A DNA stretch of 23,834 nucleotides from an uncultured Oscillospiraceae bacterium (GCA_934590505.1 CAKTPC010000019.1:1-23834); one strand, 5' to 3'. Counted from the first letter of the stretch, positions 15,300 through 22,848 are shown. Made by a program: numbers and translations. The notes: a model not told the origin generated them from the sequence alone.

Positions 15300-15877
15300 T
15301 CCCAGATCCTCCTGATCCATTTTTCCATCGTGCCTTTGATGTCCTCTCCGGCGTCCTCGCGGCTCCTATGGAGCGGCAGCGGCTTTTCTCTGCCGTTGTC
15401 GTCCGTGTAATAGAAATTCTTATCCTCGTACTGGGACACGTCGAGGCAGTGGACATAGTATGCCGTCTCGCCATTCTCCTCGATGATGTCGAGGGTTATC
15501 GTGCCCGGCGTGAGGGTGATGCTGTTTGCGAGCATCGCCTGTGCGTAGTCACCCTTGAGCTTCGTCGGTATCTTCACGATGCCGGGGTAAACATCCTTGC
15601 AGCCCTTGTAGCAGCACTTTGCTACGTTGAGATTCGACTTGATGAGCAGGCCGAGGAAAACCACAAAATATGCCAGCAGGGCGAAGAACTTGTCCGGTCT
15701 GAAGAGCCACCCGGCGTTTTCATGTATAAAGTATTTTGCTGAGAACAGCGCTACGAAAAAGCTGACGACAGCTCCCGCCGCAAGCTCCTCCGGAGATAGT
15801 GACCATGTGAGAAGAATCCAGAACACATAGCAGACGATGAAAGTGGACAGCACCGATGTAAACCGTGTTTTCTGCAA
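15296..15877 (-). CDS. mbhA: MrpE-like subunit (MbhA)
   Basis: This is a 193-residue protein of the MnhE/MrpE family: N-terminal membrane helices up to about residue 80 and a soluble C-terminal domain. The family motif MLANSITLTPGTITLDI (about 115-131) is clear. The predicted start is a TTG with AAGGAGAG upstream, an unusual initiation codon in this operon, so the N-terminus is somewhat uncertain. It opens the Mrp-like block and is separated from hypA by 44 bp. Confidence 0.88.
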   Translation of the reverse strand: MQKTRFTSVLSTFIVCYVFWILLTWSLSPEELAAGAVVSFFVALFSAKYFIHENAGWLFRPDKFFALLAYFVVFLGLLIKSNLNVAKCCYKGCKDVYPGIVKIPTKLKGDYAQAMLANSITLTPGTITLDIIEENGETAYYVHCLDVSQYEDKNFYYTDDNGREKPLPLHRSREDAGEDIKGTMEKWIRRIWE

Positions 15878-15921
15878 GAGATCATCTCTCCTTCCTTTGA
15901 AGTTTATTATCTATCCGTTGT

Positions 15922-16263
15922 CTATTCGACTTTGATGTTTTCAACATAGAACTCGCGTCCCGCGGTCATTTGGAGGTTTTCTCCGCCGCACTCCGGGCAG
16001 GCAAAGCTCCCCTTTTCAAGTCCGCCGCGCCAATCGCACTCACGGCACTCGAACTGCGCCGGCACCTTCTCGAAGTGTAGCTTTGCCCCGGCTGCCGCCG
16101 TACCCTTTGAGGCGATCGGGAAAAATTCCTCCATGCACTCCGGTATCACTCCGGAATACTCGCCGAGCTTAAGGCTTATCTCGCTGACTCTCTCGAAGCC
16201 GTGCTTTTTCTTTTCGGACTCGACTATGCTGATTATCCCCTCTGTCAGTGCAAGCTCGTGCAT
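15922..16263 (-). CDS. hypA: Hydrogenase nickel incorporation protein HypA
   Basis: HypA binds nickel and delivers it, usually with the GTPase HypB, to the hydrogenase large subunit precursor. The 113-residue protein starts MHELALTEG with the Ni-binding His2 and has a structural zinc site at Cys73, Cys76, Cys89 and Cys92. It lies directly after the large-subunit gene with a 1-bp gap, which fits co-production with its target. No hypB is present in the window. Confidence 0.96.
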   Translation of the reverse strand: MHELALTEGIISIVESEKKKHGFERVSEISLKLGEYSGVIPECMEEFFPIASKGTAAAGAKLHFEKVPAQFECRECDWRGGLEKGSFACPECGGENLQMTAGREFYVENIKVE

Positions 16264-16264
16264 C

Positions 16265-17347
16265 TTATCTGTCGAGGCAGCTGAAGCAGGGGTCTATGCT
16301 TGCGATGATGAGTCCCGCGTCCGCAACGGTGTTGCCGCGGAGCATGAACGGGACAGTCGGCGTGTTCTTATAGCTCGGCACATGGATGCTGACGCGGTGG
16401 TTATTGAACGAACCGTCGCCCACGACCATATGGCTGAGCTGGCCGCGCGGCGCCTCATGGCGGCAGACCGCCTGACCCGGCTGTATCTTGATGAGCTTAT
16501 TGCCGAGGTTGATGGGCGTTGCGGGCAGGTTCTCAAGCGCCTGACGGATGATCTTGATGCTCTCATAGCATTCGAGAGCGCGCACGACCACACGTGCGAA
16601 TACATCTCCGCTCTCAACGACGGGCACATCGAAATCAAAATCTTCGTAAGAGGAATATGGCGCGTCCTTTCGGACATCGACCTTGACTCCGGATGCTCTC
16701 GCGTGAGGGCCGACAGCTCCCATGCGTATCGCGTCCTCCTTCGGCAGTACGCCGACGCCCTTGGTGCGCATCGCGATGGTCTTATCGGTCAGGGCGATCT
16801 CGGTGATACGGTCGAGCGGGGCCTTAAGCTTATCGCAGGCTTCAAGCAGTTCACGGCGAAGGTCGTCGTCTATATCGCGTCTTGCACCGCCGACGGTCAC
16901 CATGGCATAGTTCACACGGTTGCCGGTCATCTTCTCCAGCAGGTCCATGACAAGCTCGCGCTCATCCCAGATATGCATGAACATGCTGTCATGCCCGATG
17001 ATGTGGCAGGCGATGCCGAGCCACAGGAAGTGCGAATGCAGTCTCTCCAGCTCCGCAGTGATTACGCGGATATATTGGCCGCGCTTCGGCACCTCTATGC
17101 CGTTGATGCTCTCCACGCACATGGCGTATGTCAGTGCATGGGAGTGGGAGCAGATACCGCAGACGCGCTCGACAAGAACAAGAGTCTGGATAGCGTTGCG
17201 CTCGGTGGCAAGCTTCTCTATACCGCGGTGATTATAGCCTACAAAGACCTCCGCGTCCTTGATGACCTCGCCCTCGGTATAGAGCTTTGCGTGTATCGGC
17301 TCCTCAAGCGCGGGATGGTACGGGCCGATAGGGACAATGTAGCTCAT
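16265..17347 (-). CDS. mbhL: [NiFe] hydrogenase large subunit, group 4 (MbhL type)
   Basis: This is the catalytic subunit, which reduces protons to H2 at a Ni-Fe(CN)2CO centre. The 360-residue protein carries both Ni-binding pairs: Cys63 and Cys66 in VERVCGICSHSH, and Cys354 and Cys357 in DPCFSCLDR. Both being intact argues against the sulfane-sulfur reductase (Mbs) and NuoD forms, which lose these cysteines. The protein ends exactly after DPCFSCLDR, with no C-terminal extension to be cleaved. Group 4 is supported by the final Arg instead of His, the NuoB-like small subunit and the NuoC/NuoH/NuoI partners. Its ATG overlaps the mbhK stop (ATGA). Confidence 0.96.
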   Translation of the reverse strand: MSYIVPIGPYHPALEEPIHAKLYTEGEVIKDAEVFVGYNHRGIEKLATERNAIQTLVLVERVCGICSHSHALTYAMCVESINGIEVPKRGQYIRVITAELERLHSHFLWLGIACHIIGHDSMFMHIWDERELVMDLLEKMTGNRVNYAMVTVGGARRDIDDDLRRELLEACDKLKAPLDRITEIALTDKTIAMRTKGVGVLPKEDAIRMGAVGPHARASGVKVDVRKDAPYSSYEDFDFDVPVVESGDVFARVVVRALECYESIKIIRQALENLPATPINLGNKLIKIQPGQAVCRHEAPRGQLSHMVVGDGSFNNHRVSIHVPSYKNTPTVPFMLRGNTVADAGLIIASIDPCFSCLDR

Positions 17348-17742
17348 TTCGTTCCCTCCTCAATGTTTTTCTGCCGAAGCTCCGAAAGCGGCATGACCAT
17401 TATCTGTCCCTTGCCCTGCGTTTCGAGCATGTCCTCCGGCAGGAAGAGCCGCTGCGATACGTCAAGTCCCTCGAACTCTACAGCGAACAGCTCGTTGAGC
17501 TCGCGCTCCGGCCAGGTCGCCGCCGTGTCGTAGATCTCGCCGATCGACGGAAGCACCGTCTCGCCTATCACGTGATAGGACTCGATCGCCGGGTCTACGG
17601 CATAGTCCCATGAGACGTCCATCTGCCCATCGTTGTCGATGAAGCCGTGGATCATCACAAGGGCGTTGCCGGCCTTGCGCATTTTTTCCGCTATGGGTAC
17701 GACCTGATCCTTCGTGATCACGGTCTTTTTGTACTCCTGCAT
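17344..17742 (-). CDS. mbhK: NuoC-like hydrogenase subunit (MbhK type)
   Basis: This is a 132-residue homologue of NuoC, a peripheral subunit that packs on the catalytic subunit. The signature WPERELNELFAVEFEGL followed by RLFLPED (about 76-104) corresponds to the NuoC ERE-FGI-GHPD-R-L motif, with the GHPD part degraded to GLDV. The ATG at 17742 is preceded by AGAGAGGTG, so the GTG three codons earlier is rejected. It starts the structural part of the operon, 45 bp after hypE. Confidence 0.9.
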   Translation of the reverse strand: MQEYKKTVITKDQVVPIAEKMRKAGNALVMIHGFIDNDGQMDVSWDYAVDPAIESYHVIGETVLPSIGEIYDTAATWPERELNELFAVEFEGLDVSQRLFLPEDMLETQGKGQIMVMPLSELRQKNIEEGTK

Positions 17743-17787
17743 CCGTTTCACCTCTCTGATTTTCCTTTTATTTTTAATTTTTTATTT

Positions 17788-18786
17788 TCAGCAAATTCTC
17801 GGAAGCTGCGCCCCCGTAAGCTTCTGGAGGATGCGCTTTCCCCCGAAGGCCGTGTCCATGACGAGCTTCCCGGGATACCCGGCGCCGACCCTGCCGATGA
17901 TTGCAGCATCGCGCCCCTCTTCAGTTTCGCGCATCGCGTCTATCACCCGCTCCGCGTCATCCGCTGCAACGACAACAAGGAGCTTGCCCTCGTTCGCGCA
18001 GTATAGTGGGTCAAGGCCGAGCATATCGCAGGCCGAGCGGACCTGATCCCGAACCGGTATCTTATCCTCATACAGCTCTATTCCGAGCGCCGTTCCCTCA
18101 ATGAACTCATTGAGCGTCGTGGCAACTCCGCCGCGCGTCGGGTCGCGCAGGACGCGTACCTCAGCGCCGGTACCGAGGATAGCTTCGCACAGGCCGTTCA
18201 GCGGTGCGCAGTCGGACATGATCTCGCCCTGCATCATCCCGCTGCGCGCGAGCATAATGGCCGTTCCGTGGTCGCCGACCATGCCGGAGACTATGACAGC
18301 GTCCCCATCCCTGAGCTTCTTCGGGCTTAACCCTGGATATTTCACAAAGCCGATACCGGCGGTGTTGATATAAATTTTATCTCCCCTGCCGCGCTCAACG
18401 ACCTTTGTGTCCCCCGTCACGACCTGCACATCGGCTCTCTCCGCAGTACGGCGGATGGATTCGACTATCTTTTCCAAGTCACCCATCAGCAGCCCTTCTT
18501 CTATAATGAAGGAGCAGCTCAAATACTTCGGCACAGCGCCGCACATGGCAAGGTCGTTCACCGTGCCGCAGACGGAGAGCTTGCCGATATCCCCGCCGGG
18601 GAAAAATATAGGATCGACGACGAAGCTGTCGGCCGAGAAAGCGAGCTTCTCTGCGCCCTCTACTATTGCACCGTCTCCCAATGCATCCAGCGCCGGGTTT
18701 GACAGTGCCGGTACTATAAGCTTTTCTATCAGGCTGGCGGTCTTTTTGCCGCCGCTGCCGTAATCCAGTGTAATTAATTCATCCAT
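17788..18786 (-). CDS. hypE: Hydrogenase expression/formation protein HypE
   Basis: HypE dehydrates the carbamoyl group received from HypF to a thiocyanate on its C-terminal cysteine, the source of the cyanide ligands of the Fe atom. The 332-residue protein starts MDELITLDYGSGGKK, contains the PurM/AIR-synthase-like fold motifs (SADSFVV, CGTVNDLAM, RDPTRGGVATTLNE) and ends in PRIC, with the essential terminal Cys332. The frame is open for 62 codons upstream, overlapping hypD, but these residues are unlike HypE. Only a distant GGGGGTG precedes the ATG, so coupling to hypD translation is likely. Confidence 0.96.
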   Translation of the reverse strand: MDELITLDYGSGGKKTASLIEKLIVPALSNPALDALGDGAIVEGAEKLAFSADSFVVDPIFFPGGDIGKLSVCGTVNDLAMCGAVPKYLSCSFIIEEGLLMGDLEKIVESIRRTAERADVQVVTGDTKVVERGRGDKIYINTAGIGFVKYPGLSPKKLRDGDAVIVSGMVGDHGTAIMLARSGMMQGEIMSDCAPLNGLCEAILGTGAEVRVLRDPTRGGVATTLNEFIEGTALGIELYEDKIPVRDQVRSACDMLGLDPLYCANEGKLLVVVAADDAERVIDAMRETEEGRDAAIIGRVGAGYPGKLVMDTAFGGKRILQKLTGAQLPRIC

Positions 18787-18796
18787 ATAAGAAGTT

Positions 18797-19873
18797 TCAC
18801 ACCCCCGCGTATTTATACGCCGCGGCGCAGGCTCCCTCCGAGGAGACCATGCACGGCCCCACCGCGTCCTCCGGTGTGCAGCGTCCGCCGAACATCGGGC
18901 ACTGCTCAGGTGCAATGCGCCCGCAGATAACGTCACCGCAGCGGCAGGCGGTCGGCTTCGGCTTTTCCGCATAGCTTATGCCGAAGCGTCTTTCTGCATC
19001 GAGCCGCTCAAGCACAGCGGCCGGCTCAAGCCCGCTGTCCGGGATAAGCCCAAGGCCGCGCCAGTTATCTGGACGGCGGCGCAGGCAGGTGTTCATCATG
19101 TTCTGCGCAAGTGGGTTGCCGTTCTCGGTGACCGCCCTGCGGTACTCGTTCTCTATCTTCGGGCTTCGCTCGGCTATCTGCTTTGCAAGCCTGTACACCG
19201 CGCGGAGAATGTCCCCCGGTTCAAAGCCCGCGATGATCGCCGGCATTGAATATTCCTCCGGGAGAAAGCGGAAGCCCTTCGCGCCGATTATGGTGGCCAC
19301 GTGCCCCGGGCAGATAAAGCCGTCGATATTGAAATCCGGCATCGCCATGAGCGCGCGCAGCGCGGGCTCCACAGTCTTGAGCATCGACCAGAGGGAAAAA
19401 TTTCCCACTCTCTGTTCTGCCGCCGTCAGCGCCGCGGCGGCTGTCCCAGGCGCGGTAGTTTCAAAGCCGACACCGAGAAACACCACCTGTTTATCCGGGT
19501 TCTCCTTGGCAAGCTGCACCGCGTCCACCGGGGAGTAGACCATCTGCACCCTTGCGCCCATGGCGCGGCGGCGCTGCAGGCTGTCGCCCGGAGTGCTGCC
19601 GGGGACGCGCAGCATATCGCCGTAGGTGGTGATGATAACGTCCTTCTCCATGGCAAGTTCCAGCACCGCGTCAATGACCTCAGGCGGCGTGACGCAGACC
19701 GGACATCCGGGGCCTGACAGGAGCTTTATATTTTTCGGGAGCATAGAGCGCAGACCGGACTTTGCGATGGACATCGTATGCGTCCCGCATACCTCCATGA
19801 GCCGTATCTCGCCCAAGTCCATGCGCTCTATCGCGGAAATGATCTCACCTGCGTGCATATCAGCCGAGGGCAT
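18797..19873 (-). CDS. hypD: Hydrogenase formation protein HypD
   Basis: HypD is the [4Fe-4S] scaffold on which, with HypC, the Fe(CN)2CO unit is assembled. From the ATG at 19873 it has 358 residues. The three conserved cysteine motifs are present: MEVCGTHT (Cys29), GPGCPVC (Cys57, Cys60), and the C-terminal cysteine-rich block with ACRCGDVICG, EQCPMF and GPCMVS. The ATG at 19873 has GAGGTG a few bases upstream and overlaps hypC by 14 bp; the ATG at 19858 is an alternative. Residues further upstream in the open frame are unlike the family. Confidence 0.95.
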   Translation of the reverse strand: MPSADMHAGEIISAIERMDLGEIRLMEVCGTHTMSIAKSGLRSMLPKNIKLLSGPGCPVCVTPPEVIDAVLELAMEKDVIITTYGDMLRVPGSTPGDSLQRRRAMGARVQMVYSPVDAVQLAKENPDKQVVFLGVGFETTAPGTAAAALTAAEQRVGNFSLWSMLKTVEPALRALMAMPDFNIDGFICPGHVATIIGAKGFRFLPEEYSMPAIIAGFEPGDILRAVYRLAKQIAERSPKIENEYRRAVTENGNPLAQNMMNTCLRRRPDNWRGLGLIPDSGLEPAAVLERLDAERRFGISYAEKPKPTACRCGDVICGRIAPEQCPMFGGRCTPEDAVGPCMVSSEGACAAAYKYAGV

Positions 19874-20081
19874 CCTGCACCTCTTTCCACGCGTCGATAT
19901 CCTCCTGCGCCTGCTGTTCATCAAGCCGGTCTATCGCAAACCCGGCATGGACCATAACATAGTCCCCAACCTTCGGCTCCGGGATGAAGTCGACGCGAAT
20001 TTCACGCGTCATTCCAAGAGCTTCGCCTATGGCGGAGTTTCCGTGTATTTCAACAAGCTTCAGCGGTACTGCCAAACACAT
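19860..20081 (-). CDS. hypC: Hydrogenase maturation chaperone HypC
   Basis: HypC is the small chaperone that binds HypD and then the large-subunit precursor. It has 73 residues, the normal size. It begins MCLAVPLKL with the essential Cys2, and has the VGDYVMVHAGFAI stretch at about 38-50. The ATG follows AAGGAGAAAAAGAC. It is 12 bp after hypF and overlaps hypD. Confidence 0.97.
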   Translation of the reverse strand: MCLAVPLKLVEIHGNSAIGEALGMTREIRVDFIPEPKVGDYVMVHAGFAIDRLDEQQAQEDIDAWKEVQDALG

Positions 20082-20093
20082 GTCTTTTTCTCC

Positions 20094-22322
20094 TTATTTT
20101 CCGAGCTTCGCGGCGGCTATCATCAGCTGGCCGAGCGAAAGCCCCTCGTCATTTGTCGAAACGCGCCTGTGCCGCAGCACACGGAAGCCCTCTTTTTCCA
20201 GCCTTTCCGGAAGGCGCGACATTATATACATATTCTGGAAGCTGCCGCCTGAAAGTGCTACGACATCTATCCCGCTCGCCCTGCGCGCATCGCAGCACTG
20301 GCACACAGCCATTTCAACAAGCGTGTTCATGAACCGGGCGGCCACGCGTCCGGTGTCGACTCCCGCCTTCATATCGGCGCATACCGCGCGGATCGTTCCG
20401 CGCCAGTCATAGCGCAGCGGCTCTCCCTCAAGGCCAAATGGGTAGACTTCTCCGTCCTCCGCTGCGGCAGCTTCAAGCAGGACAGCCCCCTGCCCCTCAT
20501 AGCTGCACAGCGTCTTTATCCCAAGGATCGCGGCGACGCCGTCAAACAGCCGTCCCATGCCTGACGACACAGGGCAGTTGAGTCCGGACGCAAGAACAGC
20601 TTTATAAACTTCCGCTTTTTCGATGCTGCCGGTATCGCAGTCGGACGCATCGAGCAATGCGAAGGCGACGCGGTCAGTCTCCTTGACCGCCCTGTCCCCG
20701 CCGATGAGCGGGATAGACAGAATACTGCCGAAGCGCCCAAATCCGGAATAGTCCCCGATGAGGCACTCCGCGCCCCATATCGTACCGTCCGTACCGAGTC
20801 CGGTGCCGTCCCACACAAGGCCGATCACCGGCCCGTTTTGACCATTATCGGCCATGCAGGCAGCCATATGCGCATGGTGGTGCTGCACTTTTACAAGCGG
20901 CAGGTTTTCCTCCTCGGCTATCGAGGCGGCATATTCCGTGGACATATAGTCCGGGTGCAGATCGCAGACCGCGGCCTGCGGTCTTATATCAAACAGTCGC
21001 TGAAAATGTTTTATCTGTCCGGTATAATTTTCCAGCGTCTCAAAATTCTTCAGGTCCCCTATATGCTGGCTTGGGAAAACGTAGCTCCCCTTTGACAGGC
21101 AGAAGCTCGCCTTCTGCTCCGCGCCGCATGCAAGCAGCGGCGGAAGCTCCTCCCCGACGGTTATCGGGAAAGGCACATAGCCCCTTGAACGGCGGGCAAA
21201 ATATTCCGCGCCGCCCAGCACCCAGCACAGCGAATCGTCACAGCGGGTCTGGATATCCCTGTTGTGCAGCAGAAAACCGTCGGCAATTCCGCGCAGCTTT
21301 TCCACCGCTTCATCGTTGCGGTACATCATGGGAGTGTCGGAAAGATTGGCGCTCGTCATGATGAGCATGTCTATATCGTCACCGAAGAGCAGATAGTGCA
21401 GCGGGGTATACGGCAGCATAACGCCGATAAAGCCGTTTTCACTGATATGCTCCAGCCCCTGCCGCTTCTTCCTCAGCAGAACGATGGGACGGCGGAAGCC
21501 GTCAAGTATCTTCTCCTCATCCTCAGAGACGAGGCAAATTTCTCTCGCGCATTCAACATCGCGGCACATGACCGCGAAGGGTTTTTCATCGCGCTGTTTG
21601 CGGCGGCGCAGCTCACGGACAACGGAAGCGTCGTCACAGCGGCAGGCAAGGTGTATCCCGCCGAGCCCCTTGACGGCAATGATCTTCCCGGCCTTAATGC
21701 TCTGCCGGGCAAGCTCTATCGCGTCGCCCTCCACCGCTTTTCCATCAGCGTCCAGAAAGAATACCTTCGGGCCGCAGTCCGGGCAGCAGTCCGGTTGAGC
21801 ATGGTAGCGCCGGTCCTCAATATCGTGATACTCACGGCCACAGTCCGGGCACATGGGAAAGGCGCTCATCGAGGTCTTTGCCCGGTCATACGGCACGTCC
21901 TTTATAATAGTGAACCTCGGGCCGCAGTTGGTGCAGTTGATGAAAGGATAGCGGTAGCGCCTGTCGCCGGGCGTTCTCAGCTCACGCAGGCAGTCGTCAC
22001 AGGTACATATATCCGGGGAAATGAGCGTATTGCGGAAGGCTTCCGTTTTGCTGCTCAAAATTCTGAAATCCTCATAGCCTGCCAATTCCGGGAGATACTC
22101 CGTCTCCATCGCTTCAATGACGGCAAGCTTCGGCGCACGGCGCGGGATATCCTCAATGAAGCCCGAAAGCTCCTCTCGCTCCCCTTCCAGTTCAAGCTCG
22201 ACCCCGGAGGAGGTGTTTTTTATATAGCCGCGCAGCCCGCGTTCCTTGACAAGCTTATGGATAAACGGCCGGAAGCCGACCCCCTGAACGATACCGTGAA
22301 TATGGATCAAAACTCTCTGCAC
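20094..22322 (-). CDS. hypF: Carbamoyltransferase HypF
   Basis: HypF uses carbamoyl phosphate and ATP to carbamoylate the terminal cysteine of HypE, the first step towards the cyanide ligands. The 742-residue protein has all domains in order: acylphosphatase-like (VQGVGFRPF, 12-20), a double zinc finger with the exact CxxC-x18-CxxC-x24-CxxC-x18-CxxC spacing (Cys108 to Cys183), a YrdC-like domain (about 195-375) and a Kae1/TsaD-like C-terminal domain with HHHAHMAACMA and ALSGGSFQN. The start is GTG at 22322 behind GGGAGATTG. It is the first gene of the 18-gene operon. Confidence 0.97.
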   Translation of the reverse strand: MQRVLIHIHGIVQGVGFRPFIHKLVKERGLRGYIKNTSSGVELELEGEREELSGFIEDIPRRAPKLAVIEAMETEYLPELAGYEDFRILSSKTEAFRNTLISPDICTCDDCLRELRTPGDRRYRYPFINCTNCGPRFTIIKDVPYDRAKTSMSAFPMCPDCGREYHDIEDRRYHAQPDCCPDCGPKVFFLDADGKAVEGDAIELARQSIKAGKIIAVKGLGGIHLACRCDDASVVRELRRRKQRDEKPFAVMCRDVECAREICLVSEDEEKILDGFRRPIVLLRKKRQGLEHISENGFIGVMLPYTPLHYLLFGDDIDMLIMTSANLSDTPMMYRNDEAVEKLRGIADGFLLHNRDIQTRCDDSLCWVLGGAEYFARRSRGYVPFPITVGEELPPLLACGAEQKASFCLSKGSYVFPSQHIGDLKNFETLENYTGQIKHFQRLFDIRPQAAVCDLHPDYMSTEYAASIAEEENLPLVKVQHHHAHMAACMADNGQNGPVIGLVWDGTGLGTDGTIWGAECLIGDYSGFGRFGSILSIPLIGGDRAVKETDRVAFALLDASDCDTGSIEKAEVYKAVLASGLNCPVSSGMGRLFDGVAAILGIKTLCSYEGQGAVLLEAAAAEDGEVYPFGLEGEPLRYDWRGTIRAVCADMKAGVDTGRVAARFMNTLVEMAVCQCCDARRASGIDVVALSGGSFQNMYIMSRLPERLEKEGFRVLRHRRVSTNDEGLSLGQLMIAAAKLGK

Positions 22323-22368
22323 CGGATCAATCTCCCGACGTATTTTAAGTTAAAGTTTTAGCAATGCT

Positions 22369-22397
22369 ATTCTACTACATGATCGTTTTTTTAGCAA
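22369..22397 (-). promoter_or_regulatory. Alternative hypF-proximal promoter
   Basis: On the minus strand, TTGCTA (22397-22392), a 17-bp spacer and TAGAAT (22374-22369) would give a leader of about 40 nt. It is weaker than the promoter at 22448-22477. Confidence 0.35.
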
Positions 22398-22447
22398 CAG
22401 GAAACCGCATGCCGCGTTACAGCCCTATCGTCAATTTTCTTAATACG

Positions 22448-22477
22448 ATTATACTTCTACTTATATACAATTTGCAA
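22448..22477 (-). promoter_or_regulatory. Candidate promoter of the hyp-mbh operon
   Basis: On the minus strand, TTGCAA (22477-22472), an 18-bp spacer and TATAAT (22453-22448) predict a start near 22441 and a 5' leader of about 120 nt before hypF. Confidence 0.6.
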
Positions 22478-22604
22478 GATTAGTAAATTTTTTCACAGGG
22501 ATTTTTACGGTTTTATATTCAAATTACACAAAATTGTCTAAAACGGTTCTATAAGCTTAACGTGGTCTTAACTCTAATGTCCATACACTTTCTCATATCT
22601 GCAC

Positions 22605-22640
22605 AAAAAATTTGCCCTGCGGATATTACCGCAGGGCAAA
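22605..22640 (-). terminator. Strong intrinsic terminator ahead of hypF
   Basis: A perfect 12-bp stem TTTGCCCTGCGG (22611-22622 with 22629-22640), loop of 6, is followed on the minus strand by six T (22610-22605). It has terminator form although the only known minus-strand genes lie downstream of it, which is why an upstream short transcript is proposed. Confidence 0.85.
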
Positions 22641-22718
22641 CCGACAGATATATGCGGGGGATGTGCTGCCCGCATATCTGCTGTCTGTAAAAATATGTTC
22701 CGGATTTATTTCCGGTTG

Positions 22719-22744
22719 TTCCGGTAATATTACCGGAATTTTTT
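22719..22744 (+). terminator. Perfect palindrome with plus-strand T-tract
   Basis: TTCCGGTAATATTACCGGAA (22719-22738) is fully self-complementary and is followed by six T on the plus strand. It could stop plus-strand transcription before the LysR gene, act as the first hairpin of the minus-strand RNA, or be a protein-binding palindrome. TTCCGG also occurs at 22698-22703 and 22710-22715. Confidence 0.6.
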
Positions 22745-22780
22745 GGTGCATTACAAGCGTATATTGAAGTTCTTTTTTAA

Positions 22781-22809
22781 ATTATACTAACTTTTTGGTC
22801 ATTTTGCAA
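22781..22809 (-). promoter_or_regulatory. Distal minus-strand promoter with possible LysR activation site
   Basis: TTGCAA (22809-22804), exactly 17 bp, and TATAAT (22786-22781) lie on the minus strand. The -35 TTGCAA repeats a half-site of the dyad at 22836-22848, placed as a LysR-type activation site would be. Confidence 0.65.
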
Positions 22810-22835
22810 GGCTTTTACATATAATAACATTTCAC

Positions 22836-22848
22836 TTGCAATTCGCAA
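22836..22848. promoter_or_regulatory. Candidate LysR-type T-N11-A recognition box
   Basis: TTGCAATTCGCAA is a T-N11-A sequence with the dyad TTGC-N5-GCAA. Its centre is about 68 bp upstream of the predicted start of the distal minus-strand promoter and it overlaps the -35 of the candidate lysR promoter, the usual arrangement for activation of a divergent target and autorepression. Confidence 0.5.

Larger units (their letters stand above)
22603..22774 (-). ncRNA. Candidate structured leader RNA or small RNA upstream of the hydrogenase operon
   Basis: A strong minus-strand promoter (22781-22809) predicts a transcript starting near 22774 that ends at a clear intrinsic terminator near 22603, about 170 nt long and without a credible open frame. 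It would contain three hairpins: a 20-bp palindrome (22738-22719), a stem with GACAG and ATATGCGGG arms (about 22687-22643) and the terminator (22640-22611). Single-stranded copies of CCGGAA between the first two could pair alternatively with the palindrome. I do not recognise a known RNA family. It could be an independent sRNA or a leader whose terminator is overridden to let transcription reach hypF. Confidence 0.55.

Noticed and set aside
16265..17347. Reading the complex as Mbs (sulfane-sulfur reductase) or an NADH dehydrogenase-like complex
   Set aside because: Both CxxC pairs for Ni-Fe binding are intact and five Hyp maturation genes lie in the same operon.
9249..17347. Ech-type hydrogenase
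   Set aside because: Ech complexes have six subunits and no MrpB, C, E, F, G, DUF4040 or MbhE-like genes, all of which are present here.
16133..17533. Plus-strand open frame (466 codons) opposite the hydrogenase large subunit
   Set aside because: It mirrors the high third-position GC of mbhL and mbhK, and no ribosome binding site or recognisable motif was seen.
18787..18972. 62-codon N-terminal extension of HypE overlapping hypD
   Set aside because: The residues are Arg/Ser/Ala-rich and unlike HypE, which begins MDELITLDYGSGGKK here.
21264..22361. Plus-strand open frame (365 codons) opposite hypF
   Set aside because: hypF on the other strand carries complete, exactly spaced zinc motifs and domains, so the antisense frame is a shadow.
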